A stretch of DNA of 64,000 nucleotides from Solirubrobacterales bacterium (GTDB lineage Bacteria; Actinomycetota; Thermoleophilia; Solirubrobacterales; 70-9), in assembly GCA_017882505.1 (NCBI GenBank), contig JADGPJ010000001.1, positions 1 to 64,000 of the forward strand, given 5' to 3'. The notes beneath the pieces are model-generated. The model had not been told where the DNA came from. It did not search any database and saw only the letters and a program-made list of their open reading frames with translations. Shown here piece after piece: positions 55,576 to 64,000 of this stretch. A program made the position numbers and the translations under genes. Each line of letters opens with the position of its first letter. Position 1 is the stretch's first letter.

Positions 55576-56664
55576 ATGACTCTCGTTGTCAAGCTCGGTT
55601 CCTCGATCGTCGCCGCCGACGACGGCGAGCTGCGCACGGACGTCCTCGACTCCGTCTGCGAGCAGGTCAGCGCGCTGGAGCGCGGCGGCGAGCGGATCGT
55701 GATGGTCACCTCGGGGGCGATCGCGCGGGGGATGCGGTTGATGGAGTTGCCGGTGCGCCCGCGGGCGATGGACGAGCTGCAGGCCGCCTCCGCGGTCGGC
55801 CAGGGCGATCTCTTCCGCGCCTACCAGGAGCGGCTCGCCGCCCAGGGCACCAAATCCGCCCAGGTGCTCCTCACCGCCGCCGACATCGCCGCTCGGACCA
55901 ACTACCTGAACGCTCGCCAGACCCTGCGGCGGCTGGTCAAGTGGGGGGTGGTGCCGGTGATCAACGAGAACGACACCACCGCCACCGACGAGATCACCTT
56001 CGGCGACAACGATTTCCTCGCGGCCCAGGTGGCGCTGCTGCTCGACGCGCGCCTGCTCGTCCTGCTGACGAACATCGACGGCCTTCACAACGCCGACCCG
56101 GCGCTCGACGCGGAGGCGGAGCTGATCTCCGAGGTGAGCGACTTCTCCACGCTCGACTCGCTGGCGATCGGCGATCGCACCTCCGCCTTCGGCTCCGGCG
56201 GCATGCGCAGCAAGGTGGCGGCGGCGGAGATGGCGAGCGAGGCCGGGATTCCGGCCGTGATCTGCAACGGGACCAGAGCGGGCACGCTGGTGGCGGCCGC
56301 GGGTGGCGAGGCCGGTGGCACTCGTTTCGCCGCCCAGGAGGGCAAGGAGTCGAGCTTCAAGCTCTGGCTGAAGTACGCCAAGCCGACGCGCGGGCGCCTG
56401 CTCGTCGACGCCGGCGCCGCGCGCGTGCTGCGAGAGAGCGGCTCGAGCCTGCTGCCGGTCGGGGTCGCCGAGGTTGCCGGTAGCTTCGAGGCCGGCGATG
56501 CGGTCGACGTCGCCAGCGCCGGCGAGCTGATCGGCAAGGGCATCAGCGACTACTCCTCGCGTGAGCTGACCCAGGTGATCGGGATGAAGACCGGCGCGGT
56601 TCGCGACGTGCTTCCGCACGCGGCGGACGAGGTCATCCACCGCGACCGCTTCGTGTTGCTCTAG
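55576..56664 (+). CDS. proB: Glutamate 5-kinase with C-terminal PUA domain
   Basis: TLVVKLGSSIVAADD; VTSGAIARGMRLM; NENDTTATDEITFGDNDFLAAQVALLLDA; GTRFAAQE. Confidence 0.96.
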   Translation: MTLVVKLGSSIVAADDGELRTDVLDSVCEQVSALERGGERIVMVTSGAIARGMRLMELPVRPRAMDELQAASAVGQGDLFRAYQERLAAQGTKSAQVLLTAADIAARTNYLNARQTLRRLVKWGVVPVINENDTTATDEITFGDNDFLAAQVALLLDARLLVLLTNIDGLHNADPALDAEAELISEVSDFSTLDSLAIGDRTSAFGSGGMRSKVAAAEMASEAGIPAVICNGTRAGTLVAAAGGEAGGTRFAAQEGKESSFKLWLKYAKPTRGRLLVDAGAARVLRESGSSLLPVGVAEVAGSFEAGDAVDVASAGELIGKGISDYSSRELTQVIGMKTGAVRDVLPHAADEVIHRDRFVLL

Positions 56665-56685
56665 GTCCCCAGCTACCCTTGTCCG

Positions 56686-57951
56686 ATGGCTGTGACCGCG
56701 ACCACCGTTGCCGAGTCCTGCGCCGCCGCGAAGGAGGCGGCGCGCGCTCTCGCGAGCGCTTCGACCGAGGCCAGGAACGCCGCCCTCGAGGCGACCGCTC
56801 GGCTGCTGGAGGAGCGGAGCGCGGAGATCCTCGAGGCCAACGCCGCCGATCTCGCCGACGACCATGCCGCCGAGCTCACCGAGGCGCTGCGCGACCGCCT
56901 CGCGCTGGCGCCGGCGCGGGTCGCCGCGATGGCCGAGGGCGCGAGGGTGGTGGCGGGGCTCGACGACCCGGTCGGCGAGGAGCTCGAGCACAGGACTCTG
57001 GCCAGCGGGCTGGACCTGCGAAAGATTCGGGTTCCCCTGGGGGTCGTCGCCGTCGTCTACGAGGCACGCCCGAACGTGACGATCGACTGCGCGGCGCTGA
57101 CGATCAAGAGCGGCAACGCGATCGTCCTCAAGGGCTCCAGCTACGCCGAGCGTTCGAACGGGGCCCTGGCCGCGATCGTCCGCGAGGCGCTGGTCGAGGC
57201 CGGACTGCCCGAGGACGCGGTGCTGCTGCTGGCCGGAGGCGGTCGTGACGACATCGCCCAGCTGGCGACGCAGGAGGGACTCGTCGACCTGATGATCCCG
57301 CGCGGGGGCGAGGGCCTGAAGGCTGCGATCAAGGACGTCGCGACGGTGCCGGTGATGTATGCGGCGGCCGGCAACTGCCACGTCTTCGTCCACGCCGAGG
57401 CCGACCTCGAGATGGCGCGGCGGATCGCCGTCAACGCCAAGGTGCAGCGCCCCGGCGTCTGCAACTCGGCCGAGACGCTGCTGATCGACGGCGCGATCGC
57501 GGCGCGGTTCGCGCCCGCCGTCCTCTCCGACCTGGCCGCGGCCGGGGTCGAGCTGGTCGGCGACGAACGCCTGCGCTCGCTCGCCGGGGACGTAGCGGTG
57601 GAGGCGGCGAGCGCCGCGGACTGGGACACCGAGTACCTGGGCCTGAAGATGGCGGTGGCCGTGGTCGATTCCGTCGAGGAGGCGATCGAGCACATCAACG
57701 CGCACGGCACCGGCCATTCCGAGGCGATCGTCACCACCTCCGAGGAGGCGGCGGACGAGTTCACGGCCGGCGTCGACGCCGCCGCCGTCTACGTCAACGC
57801 CTCGACCCGCTTCACCGACGGCTTCGAGTACGGGATGGGGGCCGAGATCGGCAACTCGACCCAGAAGCTGCACGCCCGCGGCCCGATCGGGATGCGCGAG
57901 CTGACGACCTTCAAGTACGTGGCGCGCGGCGACGGCCAGGTGCGTGAGTAG
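56686..57951 (+). CDS. proA: Gamma-glutamyl phosphate reductase
   Basis: PLGVVAVVYEARPNVTIDCAALTIKSGNAIVLKGSSYAERSN; NAKVQRPGVCNSAETLLID; STRFTDGFEYGMGAEIGNSTQKLHARGPIGMREL. Confidence 0.96.
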   Translation: MAVTATTVAESCAAAKEAARALASASTEARNAALEATARLLEERSAEILEANAADLADDHAAELTEALRDRLALAPARVAAMAEGARVVAGLDDPVGEELEHRTLASGLDLRKIRVPLGVVAVVYEARPNVTIDCAALTIKSGNAIVLKGSSYAERSNGALAAIVREALVEAGLPEDAVLLLAGGGRDDIAQLATQEGLVDLMIPRGGEGLKAAIKDVATVPVMYAAAGNCHVFVHAEADLEMARRIAVNAKVQRPGVCNSAETLLIDGAIAARFAPAVLSDLAAAGVELVGDERLRSLAGDVAVEAASAADWDTEYLGLKMAVAVVDSVEEAIEHINAHGTGHSEAIVTTSEEAADEFTAGVDAAAVYVNASTRFTDGFEYGMGAEIGNSTQKLHARGPIGMRELTTFKYVARGDGQVRE

Positions 57952-58555
57952 CCCGGGGGGCGCGGGGATCGGGGTGCTGGGGTCGGCGTTCAACCCCCCG
58001 CACCTCGGTCACCTGGCGCTGGCTCAGGAGGCGCTCTGGCAGCTCGGCCTCAGCGAGGTGATCCTGGTCCCGACCGGCGCCGCGCCGCACAAGCGGATCG
58101 CCGACGACCCGGGCCGGGAGCTGAGGATGACGATGACCCGGCTCGCCGCCGCCGACGACCGGCGCTTCTCGGTCTCCTCACTGGAGGTCGATCGCCCGGG
58201 GCCGTCCTACACGTATGAGACCTTGGAGCTGCTTGCCAAGGAAAGAGGCGAAACGGAGCTGGTGTTCGTGATGGGGGCGGACGCCGCCGTGGGCCTGGAG
58301 AGCTGGCGCAATCCGGAGCGGGTGGTCGAGCTGGCGCGGCTGGCGGTGGCGCGCCGGGCCGGCGTCTCCGACGCGGAGGTGGCGGCGGTCCTGCGCAGCC
58401 TCGGCGCCGACGGCCGGGCGACGATGCTGGAGATGCCGCAGTTCGGCGTCTCCTCCTCGTCGGTGCGCGAGCGGGCGGCGCGGGGCAGGCCACTGCGCTA
58501 CCTGGTCCCGGAGCCGGTCGCGCGGTTCATCGAGGAAAAGGGGATCTACTCATGA
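57944..58555 (+). CDS. nadD: Nicotinate-nucleotide adenylyltransferase
   Basis: GVLGSAFNPPHLGHLALAQEA; VPTGAAPHK; VSSSSVRERAARGRPLRYLVPEPVARFI. Confidence 0.94.
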   Translation: MSSPGGAGIGVLGSAFNPPHLGHLALAQEALWQLGLSEVILVPTGAAPHKRIADDPGRELRMTMTRLAAADDRRFSVSSLEVDRPGPSYTYETLELLAKERGETELVFVMGADAAVGLESWRNPERVVELARLAVARRAGVSDAEVAAVLRSLGADGRATMLEMPQFGVSSSSVRERAARGRPLRYLVPEPVARFIEEKGIYS

Positions 58556-58941
58556 CCGGGATCTCCTCGGAGGCGCTGGCCCGCCGCATCGCGGCGCTGG
58601 CCGACTCGAAAAAAGCGGAGGACATCGTCGTCCTCGACATGCGCGGCCTCGTCGCCTACACGGACTTCCTCGCGATCTGCACCGCCCGCAACGAGCGCCA
58701 GGCGCGCGCGGTCGTCGACGAGGCCAGGGTGCAGATCAAGGCCGAGACCGGGCTGGTGCCGAGCGGCAGCGACCGGGGCGGGGATGCCGACTGGATCATC
58801 CTCGACTACCTCGACTGCGTTCTCCACGTCTTCACGCCCGAGGCGCGCGACCGCTACCAGCTCGAGGATCTCTGGCGCGAGGCGCCTCGCCTGGAGCTCG
58901 ATCTCGAACTGCCCGAAGCGCCGTCGGTCGCCAGCGCCTGA
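58552..58941 (+). CDS. rsfS: Ribosomal silencing factor RsfS
   Basis: KAEDIVVLDMRGLVAYTDFLAICTARNERQARAVVDEA; DADWIILDYLDCVLHVFTPEARDRYQLEDLW. Confidence 0.94.
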   Translation: MTGISSEALARRIAALADSKKAEDIVVLDMRGLVAYTDFLAICTARNERQARAVVDEARVQIKAETGLVPSGSDRGGDADWIILDYLDCVLHVFTPEARDRYQLEDLWREAPRLELDLELPEAPSVASA

Positions 58942-59021
58942 TCTCGCCGGAAAGGTCGTCGCGGCCAGTTCGGCTCAGATGTGACGAATTACCGTCCGAG
59001 GCCCCCCTTACGGTGCCGCGC

Positions 59022-59780
59022 ATGGGAAGCTTCAAGCGGTCGCTGTTCGGCTATCGCCGTCCCGATGTGGACGACGCACTGTCGACTCTCGACTCACATA
59101 TGACGGAGCTGCAGGCGAGGCTCGAACAGCAGACGGGGACGATCGGCGAACTCGAACGCGAGACGGTCTCGCTCTCGGGCATGGTGATCGAGCGCGAGGG
59201 TGAGATCCGCGGTCTCAGCGAGCGCCTGCGAGAGGCGAACGAGTGCCACGACCGCAGCATCGCCTCGCTCGACGCGGTTACCGCCAGGCTCGAGGAGATG
59301 CACGCCCAGGCGCGCGGTCAGGCGACGAGGATTCGGATGAAAGCCCTGCGCGAGGCGGTCGAGGTGAGCCGCCGGGTGCAGGCGCTGACCGAGGAGGAGC
59401 CCGCGACCGCCGAGGTCGAGGCTGAGCCGGCGACCCCGGTGGCCGAGCCGGGCGCCGCCAGCGGCAACGGTCGCGTTCCGGAGGAGATCTTCGACGGGCT
59501 CTTCGAGGGCAAGGTCAAGCTCGAGATCGGCCCCCTCGGCGACTTCTCCCAGCTGGTCGGCTTCGAGGACGCTGTCGGCAAGCTCGGCGCCTCCGAGATC
59601 TCGGTCGAACGATTCTCCGAGGGTCGAGCCACCCTCTCGATGCGGCTCGACCAGCCGGTGGAGTTGCTGCGCGAGCTCGAGGACCTCTCGACTCTCGACT
59701 TCAAGGTTCGCCACACGGCTCCGGACAACCTGATCCTCGACATCGACGAGGACCCGGGCCCCGAGCGGCGCGCCGCGTAA
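59022..59780 (+). CDS. DivIVA-like coiled-coil protein with additional C-terminal domain
   Basis: FKRSLFGYRRPDVDDALSTLDSHMTELQARLEQ; coiled coil; C-terminal KVKLEIGPLGDFSQLVGFEDAVGKLGASEISVERFSEGRATLSMRL. Confidence 0.7.
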   Translation: MGSFKRSLFGYRRPDVDDALSTLDSHMTELQARLEQQTGTIGELERETVSLSGMVIEREGEIRGLSERLREANECHDRSIASLDAVTARLEEMHAQARGQATRIRMKALREAVEVSRRVQALTEEEPATAEVEAEPATPVAEPGAASGNGRVPEEIFDGLFEGKVKLEIGPLGDFSQLVGFEDAVGKLGASEISVERFSEGRATLSMRLDQPVELLRELEDLSTLDFKVRHTAPDNLILDIDEDPGPERRAA

Positions 59781-59816
59781 TCAGGCTGCACTCTCGGTAA
59801 ACTCCTTGGCCGATCT

Positions 59817-59889
59817 GGGGCTGTAGCTCAGCTGGAAGAGCGTCGCGCTGGCAGCGCGAAGGTCAGGGGTTCGAGCCCCCTCAGCTCCA
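59817..59889 (+). tRNA. tRNA-Ala(GGC), no encoded CCA
   Basis: GGGGCTG acceptor / CAGCTCC; D-arm TAGCTCAGCTGGAAGAGC; anticodon stem-loop TCGCG-CTGGCAG-CGCGA; T-arm GGTTCGAGCC; 73 nt with discriminator A. Confidence 0.95.
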
Positions 59890-59929
59890 CTTCTCAAACA
59901 ATCGCCCGTCGCTGCCGATTAAGGATGCG

Positions 59930-60652
59930 ATGAGCGCCGTCGACCAGCACGTGTTCTCGCATGGGATGCAGGACACGCGGGATACCCTCGAGGCCTGGAA
60001 CGAGCGCCACTGGGCGGTTCTGCGGGGTTGGCTGGCATTGAGCGTGGCGATCGCGCTGACGCTGCTGGCCGCGGTCTGGGTCGTCGCCGGGTTGCTGACG
60101 CCGGACCTGACGCCGATCCACCTGCCCGGGCTGACCCAACCTTCCGACCCGGGGGACCTGCTGCCGATCCTCTGGCGCAACTCGCTGGTCCTGGCCCTCC
60201 ACGCCACCGCCTGCGTCGCCGGCTTCATCGCCGGCGCCTCGATGCCGATCGCCGCCGAACAGCGGACGGGCTTCTCGCGCTGGGTCCACGTCAAGGCGGG
60301 CGAGCTGGCGATCCTCTTCGTCTGCGCCGTCACCCTCTTCTCGCTCTGCACCCAGGCGCTCTACCTCGGCTTCCAGGGCTCGACGATCGCCTTCCAGCTG
60401 CACATCTCCCGCTTCGAATTGATCCTCAGCGTCCTTCCCCACGCGATCCCCGAGCTGACGGCACTCTTCCTGCCGCTCGCCGCCTGGCTGATCGCCAGCC
60501 GCCGCGGCGAGTGGAACCAGCTGCTGGCCGCGACTGTCATCACCGTCGTGCTCGCGATCCCGACCCTGATCATCGCGGCGACGATCGAGGTCTACGTCTG
60601 GCCGCACATCCTCGAGTCGATGTCGTCCTACCGGTACGTATTCCCGGCATAG
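59930..60652 (+). CDS. SpoIIM-like multi-TM membrane protein
   Basis: Multiple TM helices; LPHAIPELTALFLPLAAWLIASRRGEW resembles the HxxxElpa motif of stage II sporulation protein M family. Confidence 0.65.
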   Translation: MSAVDQHVFSHGMQDTRDTLEAWNERHWAVLRGWLALSVAIALTLLAAVWVVAGLLTPDLTPIHLPGLTQPSDPGDLLPILWRNSLVLALHATACVAGFIAGASMPIAAEQRTGFSRWVHVKAGELAILFVCAVTLFSLCTQALYLGFQGSTIAFQLHISRFELILSVLPHAIPELTALFLPLAAWLIASRRGEWNQLLAATVITVVLAIPTLIIAATIEVYVWPHILESMSSYRYVFPA

Positions 60653-60695
60653 GCCCGACGCGCCGTCGCGCCCGGCCCTCATAAGATCGCCGCTG

Positions 60696-63185
60696 ATGGC
60701 GAGCTACGCACCGAAGACGATCGAGCAGAAGTGGCAGGCCGTTTGGGCCGAGGAGAAGACTTGGGAGGTCGCCAACCCGGGCCAGCCCGGCTTCGACGAG
60801 TCGAAGCCGAAGTCCTACGTGCTGGAGATGCTCCCCTACCCCTCGGGCGAACCCCACGTCGGCCATCTCAAGTGCTATGCGGTCGGCGACGCGATCGCCC
60901 ACTTCCGCCGCCGCCACGGCTTCGAGGTGATCCACCCGATGGGCTACGACGCCTTCGGGCTGCCGGCCGAGAACAACGCGATCAAGACCGGCGAGGCGCC
61001 GCGGGAGGCGACCGAGCGCTCGATCGAGTCATTCCGCCGCCAGTTCCGCGAGTGGGGGATCTCGGTCGACTGGTCGCGCGAGCTCGGCACCCACACCCCC
61101 GAGTACTACCGCTGGACCCAGTGGATCTTCCTGCAGCTGTTCGAGCGCGGTCTCGCCTACCGCACCGAGGCGCCGGTGCAGTGGTGCCCCAAAGACGCGA
61201 CCGTGCTCGCCAACGAGCAGGTCGTCGACGGCCGCTGCGAGCGCTGCGGGACCGAGGTCGTGCAGCGCAACCTCGAGCAGTGGTTCTTCCGCATCACCGA
61301 CTACGCCGACCGCCTGCTCGCCGACTTCGACCTGCTCGAGTCCTGGCCCGAGCACGTGATCACGATGCAGCGCAACTGGATCGGCCGCTCCGAGGGGGCC
61401 GAGGTCGTCTTCCGCTGCGAGGAGATTGGGCTCGACTTCCCGGTCTTCACGACCCGCCCCGACACCCTCTTCGGCGCCACCTTCTTCGTCCTCGCTCCCG
61501 AGCACCCGGAGCTGGCTCGGCTGGTGGCCGGCACCCCGGGCGAGGAGGAGGTCCGCGAGTACGTCAACCGGATCGCCCGCGAGTCGGCCGAGGAGCGCGG
61601 AGCCGAGGATCGTGAGAAGACCGGCGTGCCGCTCGGGCGCAGCGTCGTCAACCCGGTCAACGGCGAGGAGATCCCGATGTTCGTCGCCGACTACGTGCTC
61701 ATGGAGTACGGCACCGGCGCGATCATGGCGGTGCCGGGCCACGACTCCCGCGATTACGAATTCGCCCGGGCCTTCGGGTTGCCGGTCGAGCGGGTGATCG
61801 AGGGCGAGGACCCCGAGTCCGCCCGAGACGCGAGGGGGCTGCCGTACCCCGGCGACGGGCCGATGGTCAACTCCGGCCGCTTCGACGGCAAGGGCAACCG
61901 CGAGGCCTACGAGGAGATGGTCGAGTGGCTCGCCTCGGAGGACCGCGGCCGCTCCTCCGTCAACTACCGGCTGCGCGACTGGCTGGTCTCGCGCCAGCGC
62001 TACTGGGGCGCCCCGATCCCGATCGTCTACTGCGACGGGTGCGGGACGGTGCCCGTGCCCGACGACCAGCTGCCGGTCGAGCTGCCGGATATCGAGGACT
62101 ACGCGCCGCGGGGCAAGAGCCCGCTGGCCGCCGCCGAGGACTGGGTCGCGACCGAGTGCCCTCGCTGCGGCGGCCCCGCCCGGCGCGAGACCGACACGAT
62201 GGACACCTTCGTCGACTCCTCCTGGTACTTCATCCGCTACCTCGATCCGCGCAACTCCGAGGCGGCCTGGGACCGGGCGGCGGCCGACCACTGGCTCGCG
62301 GTCGACCAGTACATCGGCGGCGTCGAGCACGCGATCCTGCACCTGATGTACGCGCGCTTCCTAACCAAGGCGCTCGCCGACCTCGGCCACCTCGGCGTCC
62401 AGGAGCCGTTCGCGAACCTCTTCGCCCAGGGGATGATCACCCGCGACGGGGCGAAGATGTCGAAGTCGAAGGGCAACACGGTCAGCCCCGGCGACTACGT
62501 CGAGCGCTACGGCGCCGACTCGGCCCGCACCTACGTCTGCTTCATGGGCCCGCCGGAGCGCGGCGGCGACTGGGCCGACGAGGGCGTGGAGGGCGTCAAC
62601 CGCTTCCTCTCGCGGCTCTGGCGGCTCTGTGGCGAGGTCGAGGAGAGGACCGAGGCGGCCGAGCCGGGCGAGGGCGCGCAAGGCGACGCGAGAGCGCTGC
62701 TCGCCAAGGCCCACTGGGGGATCGAGAAGGTGACCCGGGACTTCGAGCGGGGCTTCCAGTTCAACACCGCGATCTCCGCCGTGATGGAGCTCGTCAACGA
62801 CGCCTACCGGCTCAAGGACGGCCTCTACGGGGACCCGGAGGGGGCCGCGACGGTGCGCTTCGCGACCGCGACGGCCGCCTCGCTGATCTTCCCCTTCGCG
62901 CCGCACCTCGGCAGCGAGGTCTTCGAGCGCCTGACCGGCGAGCGGGTCTGGGAGCGGGCCTGGCCCGTCGCCGACCCGCAGTTGCTCGTCAGCGACACGG
63001 TCACCCTCGTCGTCCAGGTCAACGGCAAGCTGCGCGACCGCATCGAGGCCGGCGCCGACGCACCACGCGAGGAGCTGCTGGCACTGGCTCGGGCGAGCGA
63101 GAAGGTGGCCAAGTACCTCGACGGCAAGGAGATCGTCAAGGAGGTCGTCGTGCCCGGAAAGCTGGTCAATCTGGTGGTCAGGTAG
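60696..63185 (+). CDS. leuS: Leucyl-tRNA synthetase
   Basis: LEMLPYPSGEPHVGHLKCYAVGD; MGYDAFGLPAENNAI; KMSKSKGNTVSPGDYVERYGADSARTYVCFMGPPE. Confidence 0.97.
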   Translation: MASYAPKTIEQKWQAVWAEEKTWEVANPGQPGFDESKPKSYVLEMLPYPSGEPHVGHLKCYAVGDAIAHFRRRHGFEVIHPMGYDAFGLPAENNAIKTGEAPREATERSIESFRRQFREWGISVDWSRELGTHTPEYYRWTQWIFLQLFERGLAYRTEAPVQWCPKDATVLANEQVVDGRCERCGTEVVQRNLEQWFFRITDYADRLLADFDLLESWPEHVITMQRNWIGRSEGAEVVFRCEEIGLDFPVFTTRPDTLFGATFFVLAPEHPELARLVAGTPGEEEVREYVNRIARESAEERGAEDREKTGVPLGRSVVNPVNGEEIPMFVADYVLMEYGTGAIMAVPGHDSRDYEFARAFGLPVERVIEGEDPESARDARGLPYPGDGPMVNSGRFDGKGNREAYEEMVEWLASEDRGRSSVNYRLRDWLVSRQRYWGAPIPIVYCDGCGTVPVPDDQLPVELPDIEDYAPRGKSPLAAAEDWVATECPRCGGPARRETDTMDTFVDSSWYFIRYLDPRNSEAAWDRAAADHWLAVDQYIGGVEHAILHLMYARFLTKALADLGHLGVQEPFANLFAQGMITRDGAKMSKSKGNTVSPGDYVERYGADSARTYVCFMGPPERGGDWADEGVEGVNRFLSRLWRLCGEVEERTEAAEPGEGAQGDARALLAKAHWGIEKVTRDFERGFQFNTAISAVMELVNDAYRLKDGLYGDPEGAATVRFATATAASLIFPFAPHLGSEVFERLTGERVWERAWPVADPQLLVSDTVTLVVQVNGKLRDRIEAGADAPREELLALARASEKVAKYLDGKEIVKEVVVPGKLVNLVVR

Positions 63186-63231
63186 CGGCGGCCTCGCCTG
63201 TCGCCCCCTGGTTCTGGTAGAAAGCGCGCCA

Positions 63232-63627
63232 ATGCTCGTAAGGCGTCTCGAGGACGCACCAGTTGAGGAGTGGCACCGTTTGCGCACCCACGTCCTGATG
63301 GACGCGGGGGAACTCGGATCCCGAAATCTCTCGGTCACCTGGCTCGCCGTGCCGGCCGGTGCCAAGCAGGCGCTGCGCTCCGACGAGGAGTCCGAGCAGG
63401 CCTACGTGGTCGTCCGCGGCAGCGGCGCGATGTCGGTTGCCGGCGACACGCAGCAGGTGGGGGAGGGTGACCTGATCCTCGTTCCGCCGGCCACCGAGCA
63501 CTCGGTCAGCAACGACGGCGATGCCGAGCTCGCCTGCGTCTCGATCCAGTCGCCGCCGGTCGCGGCCGCCGAGCTCTACAGCGATCAGCTCGCAGAGGTG
63601 GCGGGTTATGACGACGACGACGTTTAG
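63232..63627 (+). CDS. Cupin-domain protein
   Basis: ESEQAYVVVRGSGAMSVAGDTQQVGEGDLILVPPATEHSVSNDGDAELACVSIQSP. Confidence 0.82.
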   Translation: MLVRRLEDAPVEEWHRLRTHVLMDAGELGSRNLSVTWLAVPAGAKQALRSDEESEQAYVVVRGSGAMSVAGDTQQVGEGDLILVPPATEHSVSNDGDAELACVSIQSPPVAAAELYSDQLAEVAGYDDDDV

Positions 63628-63697
63628 TCGCTGAGCCTGCGCCCAATCGTTTGATCTAGCGCGCCACACGCGCAGCCGGGTCGTCGAGCATCGGGCG

Positions 63698-64000
63698 ATG
63701 CCCGAGCTGAGCAGAGTCCAGGTGGCCGTCTACGGAGCGATCGCCGTGGCGCTGCTGCTGGTCGGGGCGCGGGCGATTCGCGGTGAGGGCGCCGCCGACA
63801 GCTCCTTTGCCGCCGGTGCGCCGAGCGCGGGGGCTTCGACCGGCGGCGCTTTCACGATCAGCGGCCAGGGCGGCGACCTGATCATCGACGTCACCGGCGC
63901 GGTCGCCCGGCCCGGCGTCTACCGGATGCCCGCCGGCAGTCGCGTCAACGACGCGGTCCAACGGGCCGGGGGCCCGACGGCCAAAGCCGAGGTGGAAGCG
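63698..64000 (+). CDS. comEA: ComEA-like competence protein, N-terminal part with SLBB domain (truncated by window end)
   Basis: TM segment then IIDVTGAVARPGVYRMPAGSRVNDAVQRAGGPTAKAEVEA. Confidence 0.82.
   Translation, partial: MPELSRVQVAVYGAIAVALLLVGARAIRGEGAADSSFAAGAPSAGASTGGAFTISGQGGDLIIDVTGAVARPGVYRMPAGSRVNDAVQRAGGPTAKAEVEA

Overview
High-GC chromosomal window, probably from a deep-branching actinobacterium of the Thermoleophilia/Solirubrobacterales type (inference from gene content and gene order). There is no evidence of phage, transposon, CRISPR array or rRNA. The left half (1-34 kb) is mixed metabolic and regulatory genes: HD-GYP response regulator, agmatine deiminase/N-carbamoylputrescine amidase pair, GntR regulator, cytochrome b module, EVIT-type iron transporter, ECF sigma with a DGPF partner, a dispersed SpoIIE/STAS/RsbW/SigB-F partner-switching set, GH114, GH15 and several ArsR-like regulators. 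The right half (34-64 kb) is a housekeeping block: tig-clpP-clpX-valS-folC-ndk-maf-mreCD-mrdA-rodA-rne/rng-rplU-rpmA-obg-proBA-nadD-rsfS-tRNA-Ala-leuS-comEA. The most notable observations are: (1) a collapsed encapsulin nanocompartment locus at 28997-29635, where an encapsulated-ferritin N-terminus is fused by deletion to an encapsulin remnant, with two frameshifts; (2) a window-wide TANNNT element 6-9 nt upstream of at least 19 start codons, suggesting pervasive leaderless transcription; (3) a family of three intergenic hairpins with related loops and different stems; (4) matching palindromic operators flanking a GntR/FCD regulator; (5) four small genes missing from the ORF track, including a basic 35-aa peptide translationally coupled to an acidic protein and a 53-aa membrane protein coupled to cytochrome b; (6) probable CTG starts for clpX and an M23 peptidase. 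All calls come from reading sequence and recalled family motifs; no searches were run.
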